Shown: piece after piece, positions 1-15,900 of the stretch | Numbering within the stretch: the stretch's first letter is position 1 | How the letters are laid out: each line of letters begins with the position of its first letter | Source of the DNA: Balanoglossus misakiensis | Taxonomy: Eukaryota > Hemichordata | NCBI GenBank assembly: GCA_040954595.2 | Contig: CM082587.2 | Location: forward strand, 7,564,001-7,628,000 | Length of the DNA stretch: 64,000 nt | Direction: 5' to 3' | Translations under genes and position numbers: made by a program | Notes under the pieces: generated by a model | What the model saw: the letters and a program-made list of their open reading frames with translations, nothing else | What the model was told of the DNA's origin: nothing | Database searches by the model: none

Positions 1-3260
<3,260 letters not shown>

Positions 3261-4908
3261 TGCAACCGCTGGCGATTGAAAATAGAAAAAACAAACACTA
3301 CACGAACCTTAATTGGGAAGACCAGTTTTAGAATCACTTTATTCGATAACGAAATATCGCTTTCACTGTTTAAGACAACTAATTTTCATAGTTTACGTGT
3401 TTGGAAATCGCATGGAACGAAATAGAAGTCTTCATGCGAGCCTTCAATTTCGCGTCTACAAGTAAACCAGTTGTTGTCGATCAGAATGCGCTCGCTGACA
3501 AATATACGCACATTTGACTTTGTTGTAGTCTTGGGGATTATCCCGCGTGAAGTTTGGTATCCGATCGCCAAAGTCTATCGTGCGGTATACTTGTAGTTGT
3601 CCACAAGTTCATCTGTATGTAAAATATTTTGAGGGCGCGTAAAAATCAAAGTTCGTCTTTATTAGATTTTGCCCTTGTATAATGTGTACATGTTTTTGTC
3701 ATAACTGCTTTCAAACGGACTGTAAATTGTAAGGAGAAACCATTGGATATGTGTACTAGAATTGCAAAATCTATAGTGTGCCAGAAGGTGGTTATCACCA
3801 ACGACTATATGGACATAGTTTTAATTACAAAATACTTAGTCATACACATATGTACCGTATGTCTTATTTCGTCATTCTTCCCTCTCGATACAAGTTGTCC
3901 GTTTCATATGAGAATGACATGCAATTTGATCCGGCACTCACATAAGTCAGAAATCTATACAGCATTTAAAAGGTAGATTTTGAATATTTCAATATGCTCG
4001 ATTTGCAATATATTGCATTAGTATTAAAGCTAGATTTACCTATCAAAGTATGTGTGTTTCATATTTCGCATGCATGTACACATATGAGACAATGTTTGCC
4101 TGTCAACATAATGGCGATTCAAACAAATAAGCAACCATTGATGCTTGCAGAACACATGCACTGGTAACCTAAAAACTTAAAACTTGAAAAGCGAGCCACA
4201 TATATTATGAGATGTAAGTTGAAACTATAGATGTGTCAGCATAATAAAACACATTTGTCAATTATGTAAATGAGTTAGTAACTTACATAACAGGCACCTC
4301 GTATTTGCAGCATAGTACGACCACAGTCTGGTCAAATTACCTGCCAAATCATGTCATCGCGCATTGCTTAATAGTATGTTAATATGTTACAAATACGTGG
4401 AGCACCAGTTCCTGAAGCTTACATCTGCCACTCTGAAAAGACACGCACCGTCTGGTGTCGTTGATGAAAACCCAAACGTGCAAAATTACAGAAACGCCAG
4501 CTGAATAGACACAGTCAATACAGGTCGGACGCTGACCTGAGTGACCCCAGCTAAGCCTACGGAACAAAATGTGAACCGCGGCACGTATACACACACGCAA
4601 CATGAACACTCTACACAGGTTTTGACACGACACGACACGTCCAACTAGTGACCTAATTCGCTCCATCACAAGAAACTAAAGCTTTGTAGACAAATGAAAT
4701 ATTCTCGTTTATTTTACGGGAAATGTTTCGAAATATTCCATAAAATAGAAATACAGCTGTGGTTACGCTGGTTTGAGAGAGTATTCGCCGTTTGGAAATG
4801 GTGTAAAAGTATACCGTTCATGTGGGCCCCGGCCACTTCGGGGAAACAGTGCAAAGAAAGGAAGGGCGTCTGGACAGAAAATGTAGGCGGGGGTATGAAA
4901 ATATTTTG
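3261..4908. other. Intergenic DNA downstream of HARS
   Basis: Holds the HARS 3' untranslated region. No AATAAA was seen close to the stop; an ATTAAA-like TATTAAAG occurs near 4020 and an AATAAAA near 4243. No gene, RNA gene or strong repeat could be supported. The short open frames here have no recognisable protein features. Confidence 0.5.
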
Positions 4909-5646
4909 GGGAGCATTCGTTTTTTACAGGGAGGGGGGGGGGCGGTGGAAATCAGGGGGGGGTTTACTTTTACAAAGCAGTTTTTAGGGGGGGACAAATT
5001 TTATAATCAAGGGATTATTATATAGGGACTGAAAGGGGGGGACTTGAAAACTTTGACGGCTAAATATTTATTTTGAGTCCACAAAAATGCAGTTTCGCGT
5101 CCTTTATTTTACAAAATTTTCTAATGTGGGAGGGGGACACCCCCTCCCACACCCACCCCCTCCATTCATCAACACCTTTCAATCATTGACTGGTTTATCT
5201 AGTGTCCCAGGTCAGGGGACTTGCCCCCACCCCATGATAACTTTGAGCGGCGACGTTAATTTGCTTTTGCTGGGTTCATTAAAATGCAGCTTTGAGCTCT
5301 GTATTTTATAAAATTTTCTTACGTGGGAGGGGGACACCCCCTCCCAGACCCACCCCCTTCAATTCTCGGTTTACAATGTCTCCCAACACACAATACAAAT
5401 ACTTAAAAAATAAAAACAATGTTCAGTTTTACTACCCACTGATGAGGGGAAACATCGGTTTCAAATTCTTTTCATGGGAGCGCTGTGTCCATGATAAGTT
5501 TAATCCGGTGGATAAACTTTTTTTTTTTGGGGGGGGGGGGTCACATTTTAGAAAAGTAATTTCCAGGGGGGGTTGCCTTTTACATTTAGTCGGCGACTCA
5601 AATTCCACCGGCCCCCCCCCCCTCCCTGTAAAAAACGAATGCTCCC
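4909..5646. mobile_element. 738-bp G/C-run element with ~40-bp terminal inverted repeats
   Basis: The left end, starting GGGAGCATTCGTTTTTTACA then AGGGAG and a G run (4909-4947), is the reverse complement of the right end (5605-5646). The interior has two degenerate direct copies, about 5085-5280 and 5282-5362 onward. Each contains a hairpin with GTGGGAGGGGG / CCCCCTCCCAC-type arms and a 3-base loop (5127-5151 and 5321-5343). Several G runs of 7 or more (4926-4990, 5031-5040, 5529-5540, 5566-5572) are potential G-quadruplexes. No transposase frame is present, so it would be a non-autonomous element. Target-site duplications were not clear. Confidence 0.72.
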
Positions 5647-5689
5647 TTGGTGTCCAAGTGGAGTGGGGCTCTACTAGCACCATATCGTG

Positions 5690-6432
5690 ATTTTCGTCGA
5701 ATTCGCGGACAATGACTCGACTGTTCTTGAAGACGTAATAGATCAGACGGTTGCACTGTCTGACCTGCAAAACTACACGTATCAATCAGAAATATGGTCC
5801 TTGATTACCAAAGAATCAGACATATTTGCCCCTTTAGTTTCAATTTCTAAAACAATATTAAACTCCTATATGTTTGGGTTGGACTTAATTGTATCCAAAT
5901 TGATACATTCAGGTTCTGCAATCCACACACTGTAATAGAGTGATGGCTGTCAATGTTGATGACATAAAAAGTGTACAAAAGGAATAACTGTGTTCACACT
6001 CTGGCATTTGAATGCACTTTACGCACACCTGCAAAAAAAGCTCCTGAAAATGCCTTGTGCCGTCTTTGCTGACACAGATCAATACTACAGGATGATGTTA
6101 GGGCCTGTCGGAGTGGCTATTAATTTGTTGTGAAGTAGGCATATGTCGGCCAGGATAAGTGTTTAAGCAAATACCATAGCGTTGTTTTCGTCGAATTCGC
6201 GGACAATGACTCGTCTGTTCTTTATAGATCAGACGGTGCTGCAAAACTACATGTATCATTCAGAAATAAGGTCGTTGATTACAAAAGAATCAGACATATT
6301 TGCCCCTTTAGTTTCAATTTCTAAAACAATATTTAACTCCTATATGTTTCAGACATATAAGCTAATTTGGTCGGACTTATTAATTGTATCTGACTTAATA
6401 CATTCTGGTTTTGCTATCTACACACTATAAAT
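5690..6432. repeat. Two ~250-bp direct copies of an unknown segment
   Basis: 5690-5939 and 6185-6432 share the start (TTTTCGTCGAATTCGCGGAC), long identical middle stretches (for example around CAGACATATTTGCCCCTTTA) and the end (CACACTNTAA, then ATAGAGTG). Over the last ~65 codons the same reading frame is open in both copies and ends at the same stop, and the two internal length differences there are multiples of three. Upstream of that an 8-base difference breaks the frame. This could be an old duplicated exon or a non-coding repeat; I do not recognise the peptide. Confidence 0.6.
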
Positions 6433-9400
6433 AGAGTGTCCCTGGTTTCATTTTATTGTGAGCCGTATGAGGCCGCGTCGACACAGAGCTGAAACAGACT
6501 CTTGGCTGAAAATGGAGTCAGCGATCCGTACTGAATTTCAACTGAATGCGCCGGTGTGGTCTTCTATTGTAGTCTTTTTAGTCGGAGCAATGAACTCTAT
6601 CGGAGGTTGGAAAGTTGAATGCCTGGTGGGCACAGTGTGGTATTGAGCTGTTCCGCGGCTGGGCATGCGCCCGTGACTCGGAGTATTGAATGTTAAAAGC
6701 CTCGAACACATTTTAATTTGTAGCTACATGATTTATTGAAAATCTGTGATCATTTGAAAATTGACATAGCGTGAATTCAACACCTGTTCATTTATCGTGG
6801 GTTAAATTTCGCTGGGTTATCCACAGCGAAAATACCTTTGGGAAACGAATACACAATCCAATACACACCCTAAGGTAAATACTGTAAGCGGCTAACATGC
6901 ATACACAACGTACTATTGAGTTGATGAGTTTTTAGTTGGGCCAACACTTTTGTCGTCTGCCAATTGTCGGATTTTCACTCAAGGAGAGGAACTCCAGCTT
7001 TCCACACTTTCTCAACATTCTCATTTTTTTATAAACTGCGCAAGTGTATGACCGTCAGTTTCAGCGAAAATAACAACATACACAATGTATGTCTCATAGA
7101 GCCAAATTGAAGACGATGTTCTTAATATTGAGAAACTAGACCGGAAAGGTTGTCTAAAACATCCTGGTAGATGCCAATGAGTATAGCAAATGAGGTTTTG
7201 AGATCTAGTTTCGCGTAAATCATCTTCTTCGCGTCTGCTTCTTCACGAAAATGTGATGTGATGACCACATTGACCGATCAGGATCGATGTCTGTACTGAT
7301 TTACAGATCCGTCTACGACGCAACATGAAATATTTGTAGTCAAATACATTTTTTGGTGTGGTCAGCATATGTGTACTTGGAAACAGGCCAAACACTGTGG
7401 TATGTCACCCACTCCCTGGGTTAACTGCTTTATTTATCACGCATCGCTTTCATTTCCATTTCCGATGAATTCACCATCAACACTATTACAAGTTACACTG
7501 TGACACAACTAGTGTCCAGATATGTATGACGCACTCAACTTTCATTTTCGTTTCCATGGAATTCTTCCTACCCTAAATAGGTTTTTGCTACCGAGGTGGG
7601 TGATGACAAACTCATATGGTCGACGTAATTTCAAGATGGCCGATTTTTGCCCTGTGTAGACTAAAGTGATATTCGGTCAAAACATTGTAACTGATGAAAT
7701 AACCAAATTTGAAAAAAAAGTTATATGCGTTTAATATGCTAACTACAAAAACATACTTTTTTACCAAAGGAAGTCATGAAAAACAGTCAGCGTATCATTT
7801 CTTCTATCTTTTACTACAGTGAGTTGTCGACATTTTATCCAGAATGCTATTATTATAAAATTATTTGACCCCCTAGCACAATATGAATACATATTTAAGG
7901 CAGCCAGAATTCTCCATGATCGTGCGTTCGACAGCATATCCTTTCACATCATGTCTAATAGATGAACAAGTAAGATTGCGTCAATGTTCAAATCCCCATG
8001 TTAGTTTAGGCATCTGGTGTATATTCAAAGCATACACGCGACGGCCGGATCAATCAATTAGCAGAGCTGTAAAGCGTCCTGCTTGCTTCCGTGTCCAAAG
8101 ATACTCCTACTTCAAGTACCTATGAAAATATGCCACTTGCATAACCCTTGGGTGGCCTTACATCCATGGTGTTATGTTGGTATGACAAAATATATATCAT
8201 TACGCCATATGAAGTGTTCACCCTTTTGTAACAGATAAAATGGTAAAATCATACCAACAAAATGTCAGGATGTGAAGGTCACATTTATTCCTGAAGTATC
8301 TCCAATACGTGTTAAATACAACTTCATGACAACTTTCTAAATTTGGACACAAAGAATTTTGTGTGCACCATTGTAATCGTCTGGGGCGACCTAATCATGT
8401 GATACATAACTTCAAAGCAAGGGCTATTCCCATCCTATGACACAAGACTTATTTTCTGAATCTGATGATTCCCCAGCGAACGTTTCGACTGTCTCATGGT
8501 ATTGCATTGTAATCCAAGTCACTCTACAGTATTTGAGCATACTCATTGTTCTCCCGCTCTTTGTCGTCGTTTAACAATGCGACACATTCAACAAACACGA
8601 CACATTCTTGGGCGAAGGGGTTGACCCAGTCTTGAGAGACGGGATGGCGGATTGCGTGTTCACTGGATGATTGCGACCCAGCTGACTAACCGTGTTAACT
8701 TATGATAATACAATTTTCACACTCCAAACTTTGCTGAGGACACGAACACCAACTCTCCAATCTTATAAGCATATATCAAACTTGAAATGGACCTTTGTTG
8801 GAAGTTCACCGAGGCAATGAAAAAGTCATGACAACCAATATACTATTCAATTAGTTTCGATAGAATTTGGGTCTATGCCCGAACACACCGATGTCAGTTC
8901 TAACTAATAGCAACTGCGGGGGAAAAAACGGCCGGGGAATTTCCCGAGCGCCGGGGAAATCCAGTTCCAGCTATAGGCACTATTGTGTCGATCGATATAC
9001 AGTATTCTCCGAAGAGTGATTAACCTGGATTTATAGTTCTAGTCTTCAAACGAAACTAACACCATCTGTAAAATGCCTGCTCATTGGCTTAAAGTCTCCA
9101 TTTGTATTCGCGATATGCAAATATATTAAGTTCGTGAACTGCCACGTCGGACCACAACTTTTCAACCGAGATCTACAGTTCTGTATATCGCCTACTTCTG
9201 AATTTGAAATATGGCACACCCTTGCAAGATGCGAGATTTGGTGTAACTGAAACTAATGGAGATGTCCGTGTGTTTTGTTCTGACAACTTGGGACTGGTCG
9301 TGTGTCATATTAAGCCAACAGAACAAATTATTTACTTAAAAAAAAAAACTAAAATAATGTACAATATGAGCAAATTTGTTCCTTTAATTGGTCTGACAAA

Positions 9401-9934
9401 CAAACCCGCATGATTTAATATGGCATTATTTATGTGCACAGTCTTGTGCGACATTTGATTTTAGTGTTAACTCAAAAACCGGTTTTCCCGTCTGACGTAA
9501 ATAGCCATGCATATGATTATAAAAGCATTCTCTGATTCGTCGGTTCAAGGGCTAAAATGGGGAGGGGTTTGTTTTACAGATGACACCTCTTGGTTGTTTG
9601 GTTTCACGGGGGTGCCAACCTCGTGGATGTGATCTACAACATTTTCGAACATCTTCTTATAAAAAGAAAATCCAATCACTGCTGCGGACAGTCTTTGTAT
9701 TCCACGAAGCAAGTTTGGACGTCATCTTGCAGGTACATTTAACAACCTCTCAGAGTTATTCTACCGTAAACCTACGAAACGCAAAGCGTAGGCAACTATT
9801 TGCAATATTGTTTTTACCATATTTTCAACTTTGTAAATGTTAGCTGTGAACTGGAAGAGCGAAACATACAATCTTGTTACATAAAAAAGTTGTTTTGTTT
9901 CACGCATTTCAGACAACGGACGATATAGAGCAGA
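6433..9934. other. Intergenic DNA and HAL 5' flank
   Basis: 3.5 kb without a supportable gene. A possible kappaB-like cluster lies at 8934-8963: GGGGAATTTCCC followed closely by GGGGAAATCC. The sequence TTGTTTCACGCATTTCAG ending at 9912 resembles a splice acceptor placed 22 bases before the HAL start codon, so a non-coding first exon may exist upstream. Nothing else was recognised. Confidence 0.45.
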
Positions 9935-12909
9935 ATGGCCCAAGACGGTGCAAATAAAGAGGTAAGATGAAGCTCTTTTTAGCGTAATATTGACGTTTCA
10001 CACATGTCTGATATAGTACGGACCCATTTTACAGTAATTTATTTTCATGCCCATTTAGCTGTCAGTCATAAAATCTCATCCGACACAAATCTTGACAATT
10101 GTATTACGAGTTTTTTTTATCCTAATTAGCCCAATACCATCTCGTGCTCTAGTACTATGCAAGCACAGCTACAAACAAAAACCAATCAGTCAGTGTCCCA
10201 GCATATGCCGCACCTAGTTTTGAATCGACTCAACGGGCGATGGCGCATACTTAGAAACCCCCGGTGCTCGTGTAGTCCCTGCGACATTTTTTTTGTGGCA
10301 GAGCGCATCTACTCCGGCCAATTCAACGATTTGAAACTGAGAACACTTTGTGGAATACGACCGCCGGCCTCTTGGTTATTCGCTCATTGTTCGTTTCCTC
10401 TCATTGCAAGCACCAGTATGGCCATTGAAAGGGGCTTTACATGTATACAGAAAATAGACTTACCGCGCGTCAGAACGATTCAGGTTGGCTATTGTCTGTG
10501 ACTACGCGGCTAGTTAGGGTACCGGTGTGTGGCAGAAACGCAGTGATCACTGTTAAATGCCGATAGAAACTTCTAGTAAAAGGCCGCCATCAACGACCGA
10601 GAGAAGTATACCGATCGTAATAGTGTTTATCTATACAACGCAGGAACACTTTACTTTTACTGATGACGTGGACTGTGGCTATTGGCGCAAAGCGTTGAAT
10701 ATGACTACATAAGCCGTCACGTACAAAACATCGAAACGTTTGACGTTTCTGCCGTCAGAGTTTGTATAAATCAGAGATCTTACCCATTCGAATCAACTTC
10801 TCGCACACATTGGGAATGTGAAGAATGTCCCCGTTCACAGTGCGATCTTGGGAGACTTGGAAGCAGCGAATAAAAGCGACACGTGCCAGTCATGTTATCA
10901 TTATCGTTATCATCGTGAATTTGTTATGCATTATTTTGGTATGAACATTTACTGAAAAATTGCATGAATGAACATAACGACAGCTTGGAGATCCGAGCTT
11001 CTTCCGGACTTGTCGTTGAGTTGAGACAGAGAGGTGCGGACAGCATTTAAAACATGGACGTTTTTCGCATACATCCGGAATATGTGAATACACTGAAAAT
11101 TCCGACATTGTCTGCGAATTCACGCGGTAGCGCGTGGAGAGTGGTCGTATTTTCGTTTTGTCGCCCGAAAGTGCAATTCAAAACGGTTTACCCGGAAAGG
11201 CGTGTGATAGTATTCGGCCGGCCAATGACTCATTCAGTCGAAAATGAAAGTGAAAGTCTAAGAGGTATAATGTGAAAACACGGCTTGTAGTTGGCCCTAT
11301 CCCTTCGTATTCAGTCAGCGTCGCTGGAGGGAAAGAAACCAAAGTCAATATTTCAAATATGACGCTCTTTTCGTTTATTTACAAGATATGTTTACCACCT
11401 AGATACCCACCGCAAAATGTTTGGAGAAGGAGTGTGTATGATGCGGTTTGAACAGGAAAAGTAAATACATTTAACACCGAGTATCATTAATTGCATTTTG
11501 CGGTTTAAGATTGTTTTGAATGTTTTGTTGTCATCCATTCTAGTTCGTCACTCTTGACGGGAACTCGCTGACGCCAGGTGATCTGGTGAATCTGCGAACG
11601 GGAAAGTACAAAATTAAGGTAACAATCTCCACATTGTAATGCAGTTAAATGTGCGTATTCGCAATTGAAACGCCGTGTTTAGACACTAAAACGACCTCAT
11701 TCAAGATTATGTTTGCGTTTAGTGGTGATGTTTTTGTAATTTGTGGCGACGCTATAAGGTACCTTTACCGTTTATGTTTTAGGTCTCTGCTGAATCATGG
11801 GAGAAAGTACAATCTGCTAGGGATCATTTAGATCAGATAATGGCGACTGGAACAGGTAAGTGTCATGTTGCTGTGCTTTTGCACTCATAGATTCACGATT
11901 CTGTTCTTTTTTATCGAAACGTAAACAACTCCCATTAAAGGTATACAGTCACCCCCAATTTACATACGCCCATATATGGCTGAAATGGCGTATTTGAGCC
12001 GGTTCTAAAGAACAAATGGTGGCGCTCTTTTTTTCGCGTGTGCCACCCACTGAAAATCTGTGATTGGATAGATCTCAATTTGCCATGGTAACTGTGGCTA
12101 AACGTCCATAGGTGACCGTATATCTTTAACTGGTCAACCAGATTACTGGTCAGGAAGTTTCCTCATCAAATGAACCCAACCGCCCCCATTTGCTCCTTCG
12201 TCTGGTGATCATGAACTTTTCTGCTTCTACCCGCAGTTGCCTATGGCATCAATACTGGTTTTGGAAAGTTTGCCGATGTTGTTGTTGCACCAGATAAACT
12301 CAGGTATGACGTCATGGTGTTAGGCCAGTCGTGTTTCTGATATCGCAGCCTCCCGAACTCTATAGATGGCGCCGTGATGCCTAGAGCAGTTTTCTTACAA
12401 AACCGATCACCTGACCTGGAGCTTAATAATTCTGTTTACAATGAAATTTCATTTGGTTTTTGAACTTCCAATGTAGAAATAGTTTGTTTGGTAAAAGTGA
12501 GATTTAGTAATGTGTTTTTTTGTTTTTTGTCTTTTTGCAGTGAATTACAGGAAAATCTGATTCGTTCACATGCCTGCGGTGTTGGGGAGCCGCTGAGCCC
12601 GGAGAAAACTCGCATGTTGATGGCGCTGCGCATCAATGTTCTCGCCAAAGGCTACAGCGGAATAACCAAACAAGTTTTACAACAATACATCGATGCATTC
12701 AACGGTATGTATTCGGCTGAATAATATTATGTGTTTTGACAATAGACAAATACCCAATGTTGTAAATGGACGATATACCGATGTCGCATTGCATTGATTT
12801 ACTAGTACTAGCAACCGGAATGTTTGAAGAAAAATGATTTTATTATCCGAATACTGCAACTGACACGGTTGTGTAAAGACTAAAACTCTCTGAGTGTTAC
12901 CTAGTATTC

Positions 12910-12974
<65 letters not shown>

Positions 12975-15900
12975 AAGCAAGCTGCCTGGGCATTATAAAA
13001 TAGCTTCAAAAGTGTAGTATGCGTTCCATAAAGAACACTTCCCTGAAACTGAAATTTTCATCGTATTGATACTGCAAAGTCAATCAAAGTTTCCCTCTTG
13101 CTGAAATATGACTGTAATCGTGTCCCAAATGATGTTTGGAGCACATTCCTCTACAAACGTATTGGGGTATTAACGGCATTATTTCAAACAAAAACCGTGG
13201 ATTGGCTGAAAAGAAAACTGCTAGATATGACGTCATGATCTAGAGAAGCTTTCATTGGCAACAGCCATACATCACTTGTATTTTCTTTGCCCTTATCACT
13301 GTCCGCCTCTTCAACTTCTAGCTTCCTGTTTGCCGTACGTACCTGAGAAGGGCACGGTGGGCGCCAGTGGAGATCTGGCCCCGTTGGCGCATTTAGCATT
13401 GGGTATGATGGGCGAAGGGAAAATGTGGAGTCCGGAAACAGGTCTGGCAGAAGCAAGCGATGTAAGTGGAATATGTAAAGCCCATGCATAGGCAAGAATA
13501 TCGAATAGCCTCTGTTTTAGGCCTGTTATGAAACACCGTTATTTCTATAACTAACTTTATTATGGTTATTACAGCCCACGAGGCATATTTGGCGTTCCAT
13601 AATGTATGGCATACGAGTGTGCAGTAAAGGGAGTGAGATTATATTCCAATTTAAATTATAAGATTATCGTAAGTTGGTAACCATGCAGCCAGCGACTTTC
13701 TGAATTTTGCGCACATAGAACGTGTAAGTTCGGGTTTCGATCATACTTGCACAATTCATTACTAGTATATACATTGCATTGCAGGTTCTCGCAAGGCATG
13801 GGCTGACCCCAATCAAGCTAGGGCCCAAAGAGGTAAGTATGTTCATGAATTTGGCGATACCATACAGACATGTTCGTGCAACTTTTTATTCCTTTATGCT
13901 AGTGCATTAATGTACCAGTACAATACTTTCCCGAGCACTCGGATCTCCAAATGTTCACTGGTTCTTAACAGGTCGCCCACTTTTGATGTTATTTTCGGTA
14001 TTCTAGTTTTTAATGGATGATAATTTATGTTGATTGGCTAAACTGTGCGTAATCAATCTCACAATGTACAAGAGCACTGATAGTATATATTCTTTAAAAG
14101 TAAAAGTTACCACTGGGACTTCACGTCAAGTGTTCAAATCCTAAGACACGGTTGTTTTCATTTACACTACATGAACTCTCTTTATATTTTGTTACGATAG
14201 GGCTTGGCTCTGATCAATGGCACACAACTGATCACAGCTATCGGAGTTCTGGGTATGGTTCAATTTTCATTCTTGGGTCGGCCCCCACCCGTTAAACACT
14301 ATATGCGCAATACAGTGAAACGATAAACTTTGGAAGTCAAAGTAAAAGTGGTCCTCCCTAAGGTTGAATGCGATGCACTAGATACGCTGGCGCTGCAGTG
14401 GTAATGTAACAGAAACAAATATGACAAAATCATGCAAAGTCGTTGTATATGGGCGCACTGATGTAGACCTACAAACCTTCATTTTCTTACCCGTGTTCCG
14501 TACAAAACAAGCAAGCAATTTATAACTGGTCTCACTATTTCCTTTAATCATAGCTTTGGAGAAAGCTGATGCAATTGCCAAACAGGCAGATGTCGTGGCA
14601 GCCTTGACTTTGCAGGTGCTACACGGAACAAATAAAGCCTTTGACAGTGGTAAGTACATGCATTTGCAATAAGTTCTACACCAGGACCTCAACTCTTTTG
14701 TAGGATTATACTCTAGCAATGTGTTGGTAGCACGTGGGTGTTAGTCGAGTGTAAAATTCGGTTGGTATATGAGCTTGACACAATCGTTCTCCAATCCCGT
14801 ATTTCCGAACTACATGTAGATATCCACAGAGTGAGACCGCACAAGGGACAGCAGGTCGTTGCGGGCCGAATCCGTGCTCTGCTCCATTCCAAAATACATC
14901 CATCTGAGATGACACTGAGTCATAAGGAACCGGTGCAGGATGCTTATACTCTCAGATGCTGTCCACAGGTAAATCTGCGCAGCCGTACGAAAATAAGGTT
15001 TTGCGCACATCCCTTGCAATCAACGACAGAGTGCTACCTCACGTAAAAGTGTACATTTTCTCGAGTGGTTTAATTTAATTTAATTTAATTTTATTTTATT
15101 TTTTATTTTATTTTATTTTATTTTATTTTATTTTATTTTATTTTATTTTATTTTATTTTATTTTATTTTATTTTATTTTATTTTATTTTATTTATTTTAT
15201 TTTATTTTATTTTATTTTATTTTATTTTATTTTATTTTATTTTATTTTATTTTATTTTATTTTATTTTATTTTATTTTATTTTATTTTATTTTATTTTAT
15301 TTTATTTTATTTTATTTTATTTTATTTTACGATGTGCATGTAACAGGGTTCATAACGGGCCATTGGAAACATCAAGTGATACACCCGTGATTTCAAATTG
15401 GAATGATTTCCGAGTTCAAGCTCTCCGGACCATCTAAACGCGGAATTTAAACATTTGATGTATGAACATAGCTACATCCAGTAATGACTCTGTAGCGTCC
15501 GTTACAATGCTTAAACATTGCAAGATTTCAGATGTTTATCTATTGTATTGAACAAAAGAAAACATGTGTTTACACAGCTCCTTTCACGGGTCTGTGGTCA
15601 TAAGCCTGTATTATCATTCTAAAATGTAATTTTTCAGTATCTCATCTGAGTTACTTTGCTGTTTCCGCAGGTTCATGGTATCGTTAACGACACCATTGAC
15701 TTTGTCCGAGGAATATTGACAACTGAAATGAACAGCGCCACAGACAATCCTGTATCCTTTGAGTGATAGCATCAGAACTTGGCATCACAGACCACTTTTT
15801 TTCCGAGGGTGTGTTTGCCCGACCTATGTCACCAAGTAAGACATGATTTCGTGTTGAATTGATTAGAAAACCAAATTATATAAAAATTTATAATGTAAAT

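Noticed and set aside
5292-5785. Overlapping 117-132 aa frames on both strands
   Set aside because: Pro/Gly runs from poly-C/poly-G tracts of the TIR element.
7970-8010. GTTCAAATCCC, like a tRNA B box (also near 14133)
   Set aside because: No matching A box, acceptor stem or cloverleaf could be drawn around it.
9580-9843. Possible upstream coding exon of HAL
   Set aside because: The in-frame TAG at 9926 within the first coding exon blocks any upstream protein-coding extension in that frame.
10157-10501. 114-aa frame in HAL intron 1
   Set aside because: No similarity to the HAL N-terminal extension, no splice sites that would join it in phase, and low-complexity-free but unrecognisable peptide.
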